A DNA stretch of 64,000 nucleotides from Planctomycetaceae bacterium (GTDB lineage Bacteria > Planctomycetota > Phycisphaerae > Phycisphaerales > SM1A02), in NCBI GenBank assembly GCA_021297795.1, contig JAJTGL010000001.1:1-64000 (forward strand), given 5' to 3'. Below the pieces are notes generated by a model, which saw only the letters and a list, made by a program, of their open reading frames with translations, did not search any database and was not told the origin of the DNA. This document shows, piece after piece, positions 41,276 through 52,055 of the stretch. Position numbers and translations under genes: made by a program. Position 1 is the stretch's first letter, and each line of letters opens with the position of its first letter.

Positions 41276-41306
41276 GAGCCCCGCGCGAAGTCACCGCGCG
41301 GGGCTC
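41276..41306 (+). terminator. Hairpin terminator candidate after rny
   Basis: gagccccgcgcg-aagtcac-cgcgcggggctc, 12-bp perfect stem; no clear T tract. Confidence 0.55.
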
Positions 41307-41338
41307 GAATTTCATCGGACGGTGGATACTGTGCGCGC

Positions 41339-43012
41339 ATGTCGCCGGACGCGCCCAACGACGAGACTTCCGCGAACCGCTCGACCGTGGACTCCGGTTG
41401 GACCATCTCTGATTCCGAATGGAACGGCTTCGTCGAGCGCTGCGAACGTCAGGCGCGTCGGGGCGTGTACCTGATCCCCCTGCTCATGATCGTTCCGGTG
41501 CTCGTCTGCGCCGTGACGTTCCTCGGTCTCGATCCATGGAACCGCTCGACCGGCGGCTCGGGATGGATCGGTCCATTGGGCCGACTGTTCTGGGTTGCCA
41601 TCGTGCCGATCAACACGGTGCTCGCGATCAGGAACGTGCGCTCGCTCCGACGCCTCGCCCGAGCGGTCGCGCGCGTGCGCGTGGAGTGCGGCTGCGTCTG
41701 TCCGACGTGCGGCGATGCGTGCGCGCCACGCAGCGCCGATGGCTTCGCGCCACGCTGCCGTCATGGAATCTCGCGCGACGTGCGGGGACCGCTCGTCGAG
41801 TGCTGGCAAGCGATCGCCCGTCGCGATCACCAGGCGGTCGGTCGCCTCCACGCCAGCCTGCCGGCCTCCGATGCGCCACGCGGTGTACGCGCACGGCTTC
41901 AGCGCCTCGTTCTGCGCGGAAGTGCGGTCGCCGCCGACCCGGAACGACCGTTCCGCGAGCGCTATCTCGCCGGACTGCGCGCATCCATCGTCTTCATTCC
42001 GATGATGTTCGTCTTCGCCTCGATGCCCACCCTGATGCCAGCACTGATGGGCGGATCCTTCATGCCGGTGAAGGAGGTCATCCTTGCGCTTGGAATCGCG
42101 GTCGCCGCGCCGTTCTTCGCCATGTCGGGCGCTGCGCGTCCCGCGTGGCAGGAGCGCTGCCGCGCATGCAGGCAACTGCTTGCGCGCGTGCGTCCAGTGC
42201 ACTGCACCGAGTGCGGCTCGGATCTCTCGCGTCCCGCGGCGGTGGAGAGCGTGGCGCAGATCAAGCAGTGGAGGTTTCTCGGGGTTGGAGTCGCGATCTT
42301 CGCGTGCACGCTCCTTGGATCCATGGCATTCTCGCTCGGGATCGGCTCGTCCCTGCTGCCGACGCCGATCCTCATCTGGATCGCGCCATACACGGACACT
42401 TCGAGCGCGCTCAGCGAACTCGAGACCCGCACGCTCTCCCCAGAGGACCGTTCACGAATCGCCCAGATGCTCATCAGCCGCGCGGCACCGGATGCGAACT
42501 TCGGCATCGGAACCGGGCGGCGGTCTCATCGCTCGAGCGATCTCGTGCTGCCCGCGGTCGTCGCGGGCGACCTCCCGGCCTCCACGATCGACGACGCGCT
42601 GCGCGCGATGGTGCGGCTCGACGCGGTCATCACGGAGAAGACTGGCGAATCCGACTTCGTCCTGACCCCCGCGTTCGGGGACGACCTCTTCGATCGTGCG
42701 GGTGACGCCTGGGTGGTCTTCCGCGGCGTCTCCTTCGACGGCGCGGCGCCCATCGGCCCATCCACCAACCCGATCGACCGCTGGTCGGTCGATCCGATCT
42801 GGCGAAGCGGGTTCCAGCGCGAGAGCCATCCCATGGCGTTCACCGTGCCATGCCCGGCTGGTGCGCGGAGCGCGCGCTGGCGGGCGACTGTGGTGCTGCT
42901 GCCCTTCGCCCAGCGCCCGGCATTTTCCTTCGAGGCGGACGGCAGTGTCTCCCCGTCGCCCAACGCGATCGGCTCCGTCGACCTCGAGGGGACGATCGGA
43001 CTCGAGCCGTAG
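41339..43012 (+). CDS. Membrane protein with two Cys-rich zinc-ribbon-like motifs, unknown function
   Basis: VECGCVCPTCGDAC and CRACRQLLARVRPVHCTECGSDL; several TM segments. Confidence 0.7.
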   Translation: MSPDAPNDETSANRSTVDSGWTISDSEWNGFVERCERQARRGVYLIPLLMIVPVLVCAVTFLGLDPWNRSTGGSGWIGPLGRLFWVAIVPINTVLAIRNVRSLRRLARAVARVRVECGCVCPTCGDACAPRSADGFAPRCRHGISRDVRGPLVECWQAIARRDHQAVGRLHASLPASDAPRGVRARLQRLVLRGSAVAADPERPFRERYLAGLRASIVFIPMMFVFASMPTLMPALMGGSFMPVKEVILALGIAVAAPFFAMSGAARPAWQERCRACRQLLARVRPVHCTECGSDLSRPAAVESVAQIKQWRFLGVGVAIFACTLLGSMAFSLGIGSSLLPTPILIWIAPYTDTSSALSELETRTLSPEDRSRIAQMLISRAAPDANFGIGTGRRSHRSSDLVLPAVVAGDLPASTIDDALRAMVRLDAVITEKTGESDFVLTPAFGDDLFDRAGDAWVVFRGVSFDGAAPIGPSTNPIDRWSVDPIWRSGFQRESHPMAFTVPCPAGARSARWRATVVLLPFAQRPAFSFEADGSVSPSPNAIGSVDLEGTIGLEP

Positions 43013-43053
43013 ATCGGACTCGGCGTGGGTTGCGGGGTGGGGTACGAGGCGGC

Positions 43054-43476
43054 TTACGCCGGCTTGCGGTAGGTCATCCGGAGCAGGTTGCCCGGAGGGA
43101 CGTACTCGACCTCGGTCATGTACGCCTTGATGAGCATCACGCCGCGGCCGGACGGAATCTCGAGGTTCTCATCTTCCGTCGGGTCGGGAATCGTCTTTGG
43201 GTCGAACCCCGGGCCCTCGTCCTGCACCTCGAAGCTCGCACGACCGTCGTCGATGTGGGCCCTGTAACGGACCGACTTCGCCGGGTCGTTGCGGTTGCCG
43301 TGACGGAAGGCGTTGACCACCGCCTCCTCGATCGCGAGGCGGATGGCGAACTTCGCGCCCTCGTCGAAGCCGTGGGCCGCGAGCGCCGCCTCGGCCTCCG
43401 GATGCACGAGCTCTAGCCCTGCGCGCAGGTCGCGCAGGGTGTGCTCGCATCGGAAGGCCTTTGCGGAGTTGGTCAT
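43054..43476 (-). CDS. Anti-sigma regulatory factor (RsbW-like serine kinase, HATPase)
   Basis: FAIRLAIEEAVVNAFRHGNRNDPAKSVRY...VQDEGPGFDP...SGRGVMLIKAYMTEV. Confidence 0.9.
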   Translation of the reverse strand: MTNSAKAFRCEHTLRDLRAGLELVHPEAEAALAAHGFDEGAKFAIRLAIEEAVVNAFRHGNRNDPAKSVRYRAHIDDGRASFEVQDEGPGFDPKTIPDPTEDENLEIPSGRGVMLIKAYMTEVEYVPPGNLLRMTYRKPA

Positions 43477-43511
43477 GCGGTGGTCCGGGTGTCCGGGACG
43501 AGCCTCTCGGC

Positions 43512-43865
43512 TCAGGTGAAGCTCGCCATCGCCGTCTCGTACGTGTCCGAGATCGAGAAGATCCGGTTCAGCCGCGTCATGACAAACGCCTCGTGGATGC
43601 GAGGGGTGATCTGGCAGAGGCGAAGCTGGCCGTCGCGCGCCTTCACCTTCTCGTTCACCTTCATCAGCGTGCCGAACGCCGCGGACGACATGTGCTCGAC
43701 GTTCTTGAAGACGATCACGACCTTCGGTCGGAACTCCGACTCGACGACCTTGAGGATCTCCTCGCCGATCTGGTGGATGTTCTGTTCGTCAAGGATGTTC
43801 CGGTCGATGAAATCGATCCGGATCAGGTTGTCGATCTTGCGGACGCTGATGTGAGATCCGGCCAT
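43512..43865 (-). CDS. STAS-domain anti-sigma factor antagonist
   Basis: KVVIVFKNVEHMSSAAFGTLMKVNEKVKARDGQLRLCQITPRIHEAFVMTRLNRIFSI. Confidence 0.88.
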   Translation of the reverse strand: MAGSHISVRKIDNLIRIDFIDRNILDEQNIHQIGEEILKVVESEFRPKVVIVFKNVEHMSSAAFGTLMKVNEKVKARDGQLRLCQITPRIHEAFVMTRLNRIFSISDTYETAMASFT

Positions 43866-43923
43866 CCAGTGCTCCCGCCGGCAATGCCAGCTTCGGGAAC
43901 GATAGCAGAGCGTGCACCCGGGC

Positions 43924-43959
43924 AAAAACGACGACGGCGGCGATTGCTCGCCGCCGTCG
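43924..43959 (-). terminator. Rho-independent terminator for the secretin-like gene (minus strand)
   Basis: Minus strand cgacggcggcga-gcaa-tcgccgccgtcg followed by tcgttttt. Confidence 0.85.
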
Positions 43960-44010
43960 ATGGTTTCTTGAGAACCGACGCGACTCCGGCGGATGCCGGA
44001 ACCGCGGGGA

Positions 44011-46977
44011 TCAGCCGCCGATGTTGTTGAGCTGATCCATGAGGCCCGGGAACAGGAGGTCCTCGTTCTCGCTCTGGATCACGATCTCGGGCCGCATCAG
44101 CATGACGACGGTGAGTTCGGTCTCGGCATCGACGCGGTTGGTGAAGAAGCGGTTGACGATCGGGATCTTGGAGAGGACCGGCACGCCGGCCTCGATCTCG
44201 ACCTCCTCGAAGCGGCGCTGACCGCCCATCAGGATCGTGCCCTTGTCGGGAACGCTGACGGTGGTGCGGATCGACTGCACCTGGATCTCGGGCAGCTGGA
44301 TCGCCGCCTCGAACTCGCCTGCGCGGCCGCCACCCGTGCCGGTGCCACCGACGGCGCCTTGCACTTCCTGCGTCTCGAAGCCGAGCACGGTGCTGGTGTC
44401 GAACTGCACGGTCATCGTCACGTAGCGACGATCGGCCGAGATGACGCCCTCGACGTCGAGGACGAAGCCGTCCTGCACGACGCCGACCTGCGGCTGGAAC
44501 GCGCCGCTCGCGTCACCCGCGACCGGAGTCAGTCCCGAGATGAACGAGATCTGCTTGGCGATGGTGATGAAGGAGCGCTGTCCGTTCATCAGCGTGAGAC
44601 GCGGTGCGGTGAGCACGACGCCGCGCTGATCGGCCTGGGTCGCCTGGATGAGGAGGTCGACCTGGATGTCGTCCATGTAGCTGAAGCCGGTCGTCGCCGC
44701 GGCGGCGCCCGAGCTCAGGATGGTTCCGCCGATGCCCGGGATCGAGCCCTGCAGCGAGTCGAGAATGCCCGACGAATCCTGCGTGAAGCCGACCGGAGTC
44801 CAACCCTGCTGGCGACGGATCGGCGAACCGACCGGTCCGAAGACGTAGTCGATGCCGCCATCGTCGTTCGGGATGCCGACCGCCGCGCCCGAGGGCACGG
44901 TGTTGGCGATGGCATCGTCCTCGTTCACCTGGTCGAACGATCCGAAGATCACAGGGTCCTTCAACTGACCCTTGTTGCTGTCGCCCTGGAAGAAGAAGTC
45001 GCTCAGGTTGAAGTTGGGGTCGGCGGCGCGCGCCTGATCCCACATGCTGTCGTTGGTGTTGAAGTAGAGGTCGAGGTCGACGCCGATCTGCTCGAACCAC
45101 TCGCTGGTCACGCCGATGACGCGCGCCTCGTAGTTGATCTGCAGCGCGCGGATCGAGCGGAGCTGCGTGAGCAGACCCTCGATGTCGCGGTGATTGCGTG
45201 CCGTGTTCGTGATGATCAGGTTGCCGTTGAGCTCCTGGATCTTGCCGGTGTCGCCACCCGCGTCGACCCAGTTGTCCGGATCGACCTGGTCCTGGATGAT
45301 CTCGGTGATCTGCTCGATGAGCTCCTCGCGGCTCTTGCGCTCGGGATCCTCGCCCGGGTCGCCGATGATGCCACCGCCGCCGCCGCCGGATCCACCGCCG
45401 CCGCCGCCGAAGCCACCACCACCGCCGGCGCCGCCACCCTGGTTGCCCTGCGAGAGCGCGGAGCCGAGGTTGAAGTCGGGAGCGTTGTCGAAGTACGGAA
45501 CCTCGAAGAGGAGGTCGCGGATGTCGTAGACGATCGTGATGGTCTTCTTGCGGAGCTGCTCGGAGCTGCTGACGACGACCACGCCGTCCTCGACCGAGTA
45601 GTCGGGACGATCGCTCTCGTCACCGAGCTGCTCGACGACGCGCTTCAGCGCGACCTCGGCCGGGACGTTCTCGAGAGCCAGGGTGATCTGATCCTCGGGA
45701 CGAACGCCGATGCCCTCGAGCGCCTTCCAATCGGGATAGAAGTCGACACCGCTGACCTGGTTCATGTAGCTGAAGACCTGGTCGAGGTTGTTGCCGCTGA
45801 AGTTGACCGAGACGGCCTTCTGGAGCGAGGCCATCGCCTGGCGGTTCACCGCGCTGTCGCGGTAGCCGCTCGCGCGGTCGCGCATGCGCATGTCGGAGAG
45901 CGCCGGCCAATCCTCGGGGTACTCGAGAAGTCCGGTGACCGAGCGGTTGCCGGGGCCGGTGATGTTCGGCATCGGCGGAACCGAGCGCTCGAGGATCTCC
46001 TTCGAGAAGTTGGTGTAGGCCTCGCTGCGGCGCTGCTCGGTGCCGCTGTAGCTGCGGTAGACCATGCTGGTCTTGAGCGCTGCGCGCAGGGCCTGCGCCG
46101 CCGGGTTGTTCGGATCGATGTAGAGGATCTCGTCGCAGACCTGGATCGCCTCGGCGTACTTGAGCTCCATCTGGAGCTGGCGCACGCGGAGGAGGCGCTC
46201 GTTGATCGCCTTCTGGCGCGCCTCGAGCTCGGCCTTCTGCTTCGACGCGCTGGCGGCATTCGCCTCGGCGCGGGCCTGGTCGGCCTTCGCGAGCGCAGCG
46301 GTCGTCTCGCCGACCTCGATCTGCTCGAGGAGGGTGTTGAGCTGGTTGAGGAGGTCGCCGTACTCGGCGGCCGGGAACACCTTCTGATCGCGATCGAGGC
46401 GGATCTTGGCGCTCAGCGCCTCGCGCTTCGCGGTCGCGTAGTCGCCGGCGCTCATGGCCTGGCTCGAGTTCGCGATCGCAGCGGTCACCTCGACCTGCGC
46501 GCGCTGCTTGCGAAGCGCGAGGTCGGAGCCGACGTCGTTGATGAGGGCGCCCTGATCGAGCGCGGCCTGCGCGCGCTGCATGCCCTTCATCGCCTCGGCG
46601 TCGCCGGGAACCGCGGTCTGCAGCGTCGACCAGAGGTCGATCGCCTTCTTCCAGTCGCTGCGGCTCATCGCCTCGCGAGCGGCGGTGCGCATCGACTCGA
46701 TCTCCGCAGCCGAGGGGCCCGACTGCGCGACGGGGACTTCCTCGACGGGCGCGGGAGCGGGCTCGGTTGCGGGCGCAGGCGCGGGCGCAGGTTCGGTGGC
46801 AGGGGCCGGCTCGGTCGTCGGCGCGGGCTCCGGCGGAGCATCCTGTGCATGGGCGATGTTCGTCCAGGCCGAAGTACCGACGAGTGCGACTGCGATCAGG
46901 CCGACGGCGGTCCGGGTGAAGAGGGGACCGCTCTGCGTCGAGATGAAGATCGACTCGTTCTGCGTGCTGCGCTGCAT
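44011..46977 (-). CDS. Secretin-like outer-membrane protein (GspD/PilQ superfamily)
   Basis: Signal peptide, Pro/Ala/Glu-rich linker, internal coiled/TPR region, STN-like domain, secretin C-terminal signature VPDKGTILMGGQRRFEEVEIEAGVPVLSKIPIVNRFFTNR. Confidence 0.9.
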   Translation of the reverse strand: MQRSTQNESIFISTQSGPLFTRTAVGLIAVALVGTSAWTNIAHAQDAPPEPAPTTEPAPATEPAPAPAPATEPAPAPVEEVPVAQSGPSAAEIESMRTAAREAMSRSDWKKAIDLWSTLQTAVPGDAEAMKGMQRAQAALDQGALINDVGSDLALRKQRAQVEVTAAIANSSQAMSAGDYATAKREALSAKIRLDRDQKVFPAAEYGDLLNQLNTLLEQIEVGETTAALAKADQARAEANAASASKQKAELEARQKAINERLLRVRQLQMELKYAEAIQVCDEILYIDPNNPAAQALRAALKTSMVYRSYSGTEQRRSEAYTNFSKEILERSVPPMPNITGPGNRSVTGLLEYPEDWPALSDMRMRDRASGYRDSAVNRQAMASLQKAVSVNFSGNNLDQVFSYMNQVSGVDFYPDWKALEGIGVRPEDQITLALENVPAEVALKRVVEQLGDESDRPDYSVEDGVVVVSSSEQLRKKTITIVYDIRDLLFEVPYFDNAPDFNLGSALSQGNQGGGAGGGGGFGGGGGGSGGGGGGIIGDPGEDPERKSREELIEQITEIIQDQVDPDNWVDAGGDTGKIQELNGNLIITNTARNHRDIEGLLTQLRSIRALQINYEARVIGVTSEWFEQIGVDLDLYFNTNDSMWDQARAADPNFNLSDFFFQGDSNKGQLKDPVIFGSFDQVNEDDAIANTVPSGAAVGIPNDDGGIDYVFGPVGSPIRRQQGWTPVGFTQDSSGILDSLQGSIPGIGGTILSSGAAAATTGFSYMDDIQVDLLIQATQADQRGVVLTAPRLTLMNGQRSFITIAKQISFISGLTPVAGDASGAFQPQVGVVQDGFVLDVEGVISADRRYVTMTVQFDTSTVLGFETQEVQGAVGGTGTGGGRAGEFEAAIQLPEIQVQSIRTTVSVPDKGTILMGGQRRFEEVEIEAGVPVLSKIPIVNRFFTNRVDAETELTVVMLMRPEIVIQSENEDLLFPGLMDQLNNIGG

Positions 46978-47591
46978 TCTTTGGGACTCCTGAAGTGCCC
47001 TCGACGGACACATTTCTCCTGAACAAACGCACTCCGACCAACAGTCCGCGCGCAGGGATGCGTTCGTGGGGAAAGCACCCGCATGGGCGCGGAGCCACCA
47101 GACGCATCTTCAGCCGCACGGGCCGCCACCATCGGCCGCGCGGGGCGGACCGGTGGTAGGCGGGGCAAGGTACCCCCCCGCCGCAAGTCCCGCAAGCAGG
47201 GGAATGGAGAGCCCCGAGCCCGACGCGTCTGGACGTGCCGAATCCAATGCCGACCCGCCGCCTTCCCGAAGGTCGGTTCGAGGGTCCGCAGCGGATCGAA
47301 ACCAGCAAAGTGGCGGAATCTCCCGCGAAAAGCAGCGGTCATCGACCGTGCGGCGCCCATGGCAGGCCGGGGCGACGACGCAGTTCGCATCGCGAGACAA
47401 GGGCGCGTCCAACCATCCGGACGGCCGACGCGACCCGACTGGCGCTTGCGCGCGATCGGCGAGCGGGACCTCTGTGGACAAACTGTCGGCTTTCGGGGAG
47501 CCGCGCCGCGCCAAGCCGGGGATTGTCGCCATCCACGAGGCGAGACGGACGGGGATGAGACATCCGCTGCCGGATACCCGCCGCGCGTCGG

Positions 47592-48839
47592 TCAAACCGC
47601 CGCGAGGGCGACCTGCGCGCGCTCCATCTCGGCGGTGCCGATCGGGCGCCGCGTACGCATCATCTCGATGAAGACGTCGAAGAGATACGCCGAGTCGTGC
47701 GGGCCGGGGCTCGCCTCGGGGTGGTACTGCACGCTGAAGATCGGCTTCGTCGTATGGCGGAAGCCGGCGAGCGTGCCATCGTTGAGGTGCACGTGGGTCG
47801 GTTCGCCGCCGGCTGCGCGCAGGCTCTTCTCGTCGACGCAGAAGCCGTGGTTCTGACTCGTGATCTCGACGCGGCCCGTGAGCAGGTTGCGGACGGGCTG
47901 GTTCGCGCCGCGGTGGCCGAACTTCAGCTTCCACGTGGTGGCGCCGAGCGCGAGCGCGAGCAACTGGTGGCCGAGGCAGATGCCGAAGGTGGGCACCTCG
48001 CCCGCGACCTGCCGGAGCGTGTCGATCACGGTCTCGACGACCGACGGGTCGCCGGGGCCGTTCGAGATGAAGAGGCCGTCGGGCGACAGCGCTCGGATGT
48101 CGGCCGCGGTCGCGGTATGCGGCAGGAAGTGGACGTCGCAGTTTCGCTCGACGAGGTGGCGGTAGATGTTGCGCTTGGCGCCGCAATCGATCGCGACGAC
48201 CTTGAAACGGGCGCCGGGGGCGCGGCCCGCGGGGACCGGCTTCGTTTCGACGAACAATCCGCCGCGCGGAGCCCATTCGCCGAGCGCCTCTTCGAAGCGC
48301 CCGCTGCAGCGGGGCGAGACCTGGGCGGCGAGATTGGCACCGGCCATCGACGGGATCGCGCGGGCGCGGGCGACGAGCTCGAGGTCGGTGGCCGCCTCGA
48401 GCGGCACCGAGCTGATGATGCCGCGCATCGCGCCGCCGATCCGCAGCCGCCGCACGAGGGCGCGCGTGTCGATGCCGTGGATCGCCGGGACCCCCGCTTC
48501 CTCGAGCCAGTCGGACAGCGTGCGCACGGAGCGCTGGTTCGAGGCGACCTGCGATAGTTCACGGACGACGAAGCCCGCGACGCAGGGCCGCGAACTCTCG
48601 ATGTCCTCGGCGGCGACGCCGTAGTTCCCCATCTCGGTCGCGGTCATGGTGAGGATCTGCCCGGTGTACGAGAGATCCGTGAGCGCCTCCTGGTACCCGC
48701 ACATGGCGGTATTGAAGACGACCTCCCCTGCCCCTTCGAGGCCGACGCCGTCGACTTCGCGAAGCGAACCACCGAACGCGCGGCCGTGGAAGACCGTCCC
48801 GTCCTCGAGGGCGAGGCGTGCCAATTTCATCGTCTGCAT
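47592..48839 (-). CDS. carA: Carbamoyl-phosphate synthase small subunit
   Basis: GEVVFNTAMCGYQEALTDLSYTGQILTMTATEMGNYG...ISNGPGDPS...FGICLGHQLLALALGATTWKLKFGHRGANQPV. Confidence 0.97.
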   Translation of the reverse strand: MQTMKLARLALEDGTVFHGRAFGGSLREVDGVGLEGAGEVVFNTAMCGYQEALTDLSYTGQILTMTATEMGNYGVAAEDIESSRPCVAGFVVRELSQVASNQRSVRTLSDWLEEAGVPAIHGIDTRALVRRLRIGGAMRGIISSVPLEAATDLELVARARAIPSMAGANLAAQVSPRCSGRFEEALGEWAPRGGLFVETKPVPAGRAPGARFKVVAIDCGAKRNIYRHLVERNCDVHFLPHTATAADIRALSPDGLFISNGPGDPSVVETVIDTLRQVAGEVPTFGICLGHQLLALALGATTWKLKFGHRGANQPVRNLLTGRVEITSQNHGFCVDEKSLRAAGGEPTHVHLNDGTLAGFRHTTKPIFSVQYHPEASPGPHDSAYLFDVFIEMMRTRRPIGTAEMERAQVALAAV

Positions 48840-48875
48840 GGGGCCGGGAGTGTAGCCGAAGGTATCTTCTGAAGC

Positions 48876-51800
48876 GTGGCCGCCCGCGCGATTCTCCTCC
48901 TGACGACGGCGTCGCTCGTGGCACTGGCGGCCGGCGCCGCGGCGGCGAAGAGGGCGGCGGGAGGCGGGGCGACCACCTCGATCGCGACCACCGCGACCAG
49001 GCGCGCCGCGCCGATCGACTTCAACCGCGACGTGCGCCCGATCCTGTCCGACCGCTGCTTCGGGTGCCACGGCCCCGATGCCGAGCGCGGCCGCCGCGCC
49101 GGGCTCCGGCTCGACACCGAGGAGGGCTCGCGGGCGGAACTTGCGTCGGGCGCCCGCGCGATCGTGCCCGGCGACCTCGACGCGAGCGAGGCCGTGCGCC
49201 GCATCCTGTCGGACGACCCCGACGATGTCATGCCTCCGCCCGAACTGAAGCGGCCGCTGAGCGCGGAGGAACGCGCGACGCTTGTCCGCTGGATCGAGGA
49301 GGGCGCCGAGTACCAGCCGCACTGGGCGTTTGTCGCGCCCGTGGCGCCGGACGTCGCACGTGTGGTTGGCGAAGCAGGTGCCATGGACGCGTGGACGCGC
49401 GATCCGCTCGATCGCCTCGTGCGTGCTCGCTTCGACGCCGCCGGTCTCGCGCCCGAGCCCGAGGCCGACCGCGCGACGCTCCTTCGTCGTGCGTCGCTTG
49501 CGCTCACCGGTCTTCCACCGACGCCGGAGGAGGTCGACGCGTTCATCGCCGACACCGCACCCGACGCGTACGAGAGGCGGATCGATGCGATGCTCGCCTC
49601 GCCGCGTGCCGCCGAGCATCGCGCAACCGTGTGGCTCGACCTCGCGCGTTTCGCCGACACCTTCGGCTACCAGTCGGACGGCGACTCGTTCACCTGGCCC
49701 TGGCGCGACTGGCTGCTTCAGGCGTTCCGCACGAACATGCCCTACGACCGCTTCGCGAGCGCGCTGATCGCGGGCGATCTGTTGCCGGCCGCGTCGCGCG
49801 CGGAGGCGCAGGCGAACGCCGTCGCGAGCGCGTTCAACCGCCTGCACCGGATGACCGAGGAAGGCGGCTCGATCTCGGAGGAGTTCCGCCAGGAAGGAAT
49901 CGCCGACCGGGTGTCGACGTTCGGCACGGCATTCCTCGGACTCACGCTCGAATGCGCGCGCTGCCACGACCACAAGTACGACCCGGTTCCGACGCGCGAG
50001 TTCTACGGGCTCGCCGCGATGTTCGGCTCGATCGACGAGAACGGCCTCAAGAGCTTCGCGCATCACTTCAGCGCGCCGCCGCCCTTCATGCGGCTCGAGG
50101 ACGATGCGCAGGCCGCGCGCACGGCCGAACTGCGCGCGGCGCGCGATCGCGCGGTCGAGACCTGGATGGGCGCGAAGGATGCGGCACGGGACGCGGTGCG
50201 CGATGCAACCGGCGACGCCGCCGCATCCGCCGAACTCCCGCCGCCCGCGGCGCGGTACGCGTTCGACGAACTCGCCGGTGGCAGGACGCCGAATGCCATC
50301 GACGCGGAGAAGCCTGCGACGACCGATCGCGCACGTCCCGAGCAGCTCGGCGACGTGGCGCTCACCGACGGTCGCGTCGAGCGCGCGCTTTCCTTCGATG
50401 GCGACGGCGGCGTGTCGCTCGCGGGGCTCGCGGGCTTCACGCGGCACGATCCGGTGAGCGTCGCGTTCTGGATCAAGCCGGGCGAGCGCAACGCGCGCGC
50501 GGCGGTGCTGCACACCGCGGGCTTCTACACGAACGACGCCGATGGATCGGGGCTCGAGCTCCTCATCGCCGATGGCCGCCTGCGCTGGAGCGTGATCCAC
50601 CTCTGGCCGGGCAGCGCCGCGAGCATCGCGATGGACGACGAACTGCCGGTCGGCGCGTGGACGCATGTCGTTGCGACCTACGACGGCTTGTCGCGCGCCG
50701 ACGGGCTGCGGCTCTTCGTGAACGGACGACGCGCGGCGACGACCGTGCTGCGCGACGGTCTCGACGGCAACATCGCGGGCGCCACGATCGAGATCGGCTC
50801 GCGCTCGCGCGATGCGGGTTTCCGAGGCGGCGCGATCGATGAACTCGCGGTGTGGCGCGCGGAACTTACGCCGGCCGAGGCGGCGCTCGCGGCGGGTTTC
50901 GCACCCGACAGCGACGCGAATCTCGCGCACGCCGTCGCGCGCGCGACGGCGGCCGAGCGCGATGCGGTGCGCGATGCGAATCGCACGCTCGCCGCGCATC
51001 TCGACACGCTGCCCGCATTCATGACGATGCGCGACTCGGCGTTCGCGGCGCCGACGTACGTGTTGAAGCGCGGCGCATACGACCAACCCGACCGCGCGCA
51101 GGAAGTCGCACCGGGCGCGGTGTCGGCGGTGCTCGCGCGCGATTTCTCGCAAGGTTCAAACCGCCTCGATCTTGCGCGCTGGCTGGTCGACCCCGCGAAT
51201 CCGCTGGCCGCGCGTGTCGAGGTGAACCGGCTGTGGACGCAGGTCTTCGGTCGCGGCCTCGTCGAGACCAGCGAGAACTTCGGCGTGAACGGCACGCCGC
51301 CGACGCATCCCGAGGTGCTCGATCTCCTCGCGCACGACTTCGCGCATGGTTCGAGCGGCACGCCGGCGTGGGACGCGCGCGCGATGCTCCGGCGACTGGT
51401 GCTGAGCGCGACGTTCCGACAAAGCTCGGCGACGCGCGACGCGAAGCGCGCGCGCGATCCGCGCAACGAGTTGCTCGCCCGCGGCCCGAGCGTGCGGCTT
51501 TCCGCGGAGCAGTTGAGGGACGCCGCGCTGCTCGCCGCGGGGCTTCTCGTCGAAAAGGTCGGTGGGCCGAGCGTGAAGCCGTGGCAGCAGCCGGGGCTCG
51601 TGTCGGACGCCGGCGGCCCGGGCGGCTACACGCCCGACACGGGCGACGCCGCGCATCGACGCAGTCTCTACACGTATCGAAAGCGCACCGTGCCGCCGCC
51701 GACGATGCTCGCGTTCGACGCCGGATCGCGCGAGTCGTGCATGCCGCGGCGAAGCGCGACGAACACGCCGCTCCAGGCGCTCGCGATCATGAACGATCCC

Positions 51801-52055
51801 GTCTTCACCGAGTGCGCGCAGGCGCTTGCCGATCGCGTGATCGGCGAGATCGGCGCAACGGAGGCCGCACGCGATGCGCGCATCGTGCGCGCGTTCCGGC
51901 TTGCGTGTGCGCGCGAACCAAGCGCGGCTGAACTGGATGCACTGCGCACGCTGGTGGCCGCGCGCGTCGCAAGCGGCGAACAGGATGAGCGCGCGGCGCT
52001 CGCGCTCGCCGCGACGACGATCCTTGCGAGCGACGGGATGGTGATGTCGCGATGA
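48876..52055 (+). CDS. Planctomycete-type PSCyt1/DUF1549/LamG/DUF1553 protein
   Basis: [37 protein letters not shown] (heme CxxCH); DUF1549 [37 protein letters not shown]; LamG segment; DUF1553 [35 protein letters not shown]. Confidence 0.92.
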   Translation: MAARAILLLTTASLVALAAGAAAAKRAAGGGATTSIATTATRRAAPIDFNRDVRPILSDRCFGCHGPDAERGRRAGLRLDTEEGSRAELASGARAIVPGDLDASEAVRRILSDDPDDVMPPPELKRPLSAEERATLVRWIEEGAEYQPHWAFVAPVAPDVARVVGEAGAMDAWTRDPLDRLVRARFDAAGLAPEPEADRATLLRRASLALTGLPPTPEEVDAFIADTAPDAYERRIDAMLASPRAAEHRATVWLDLARFADTFGYQSDGDSFTWPWRDWLLQAFRTNMPYDRFASALIAGDLLPAASRAEAQANAVASAFNRLHRMTEEGGSISEEFRQEGIADRVSTFGTAFLGLTLECARCHDHKYDPVPTREFYGLAAMFGSIDENGLKSFAHHFSAPPPFMRLEDDAQAARTAELRAARDRAVETWMGAKDAARDAVRDATGDAAASAELPPPAARYAFDELAGGRTPNAIDAEKPATTDRARPEQLGDVALTDGRVERALSFDGDGGVSLAGLAGFTRHDPVSVAFWIKPGERNARAAVLHTAGFYTNDADGSGLELLIADGRLRWSVIHLWPGSAASIAMDDELPVGAWTHVVATYDGLSRADGLRLFVNGRRAATTVLRDGLDGNIAGATIEIGSRSRDAGFRGGAIDELAVWRAELTPAEAALAAGFAPDSDANLAHAVARATAAERDAVRDANRTLAAHLDTLPAFMTMRDSAFAAPTYVLKRGAYDQPDRAQEVAPGAVSAVLARDFSQGSNRLDLARWLVDPANPLAARVEVNRLWTQVFGRGLVETSENFGVNGTPPTHPEVLDLLAHDFAHGSSGTPAWDARAMLRRLVLSATFRQSSATRDAKRARDPRNELLARGPSVRLSAEQLRDAALLAAGLLVEKVGGPSVKPWQQPGLVSDAGGPGGYTPDTGDAAHRRSLYTYRKRTVPPPTMLAFDAGSRESCMPRRSATNTPLQALAIMNDPVFTECAQALADRVIGEIGATEAARDARIVRAFRLACAREPSAAELDALRTLVAARVASGEQDERAALALAATTILASDGMVMSR

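Noticed and set aside
43993-47022. 1009-aa plus-strand ORF
   Set aside because: Antisense to the secretin-like gene; compositional artefact
47066-47856. Plus-strand ORFs upstream of the secretin-like gene and over the carA end
   Set aside because: No motifs, overlap carA in antisense, no RBS
47592-51152. 1186-aa minus-strand ORF taken as one gene
   Set aside because: Only the C-terminal 416 aa is CarA (start at 48839); the rest is antisense to the DUF1553 gene
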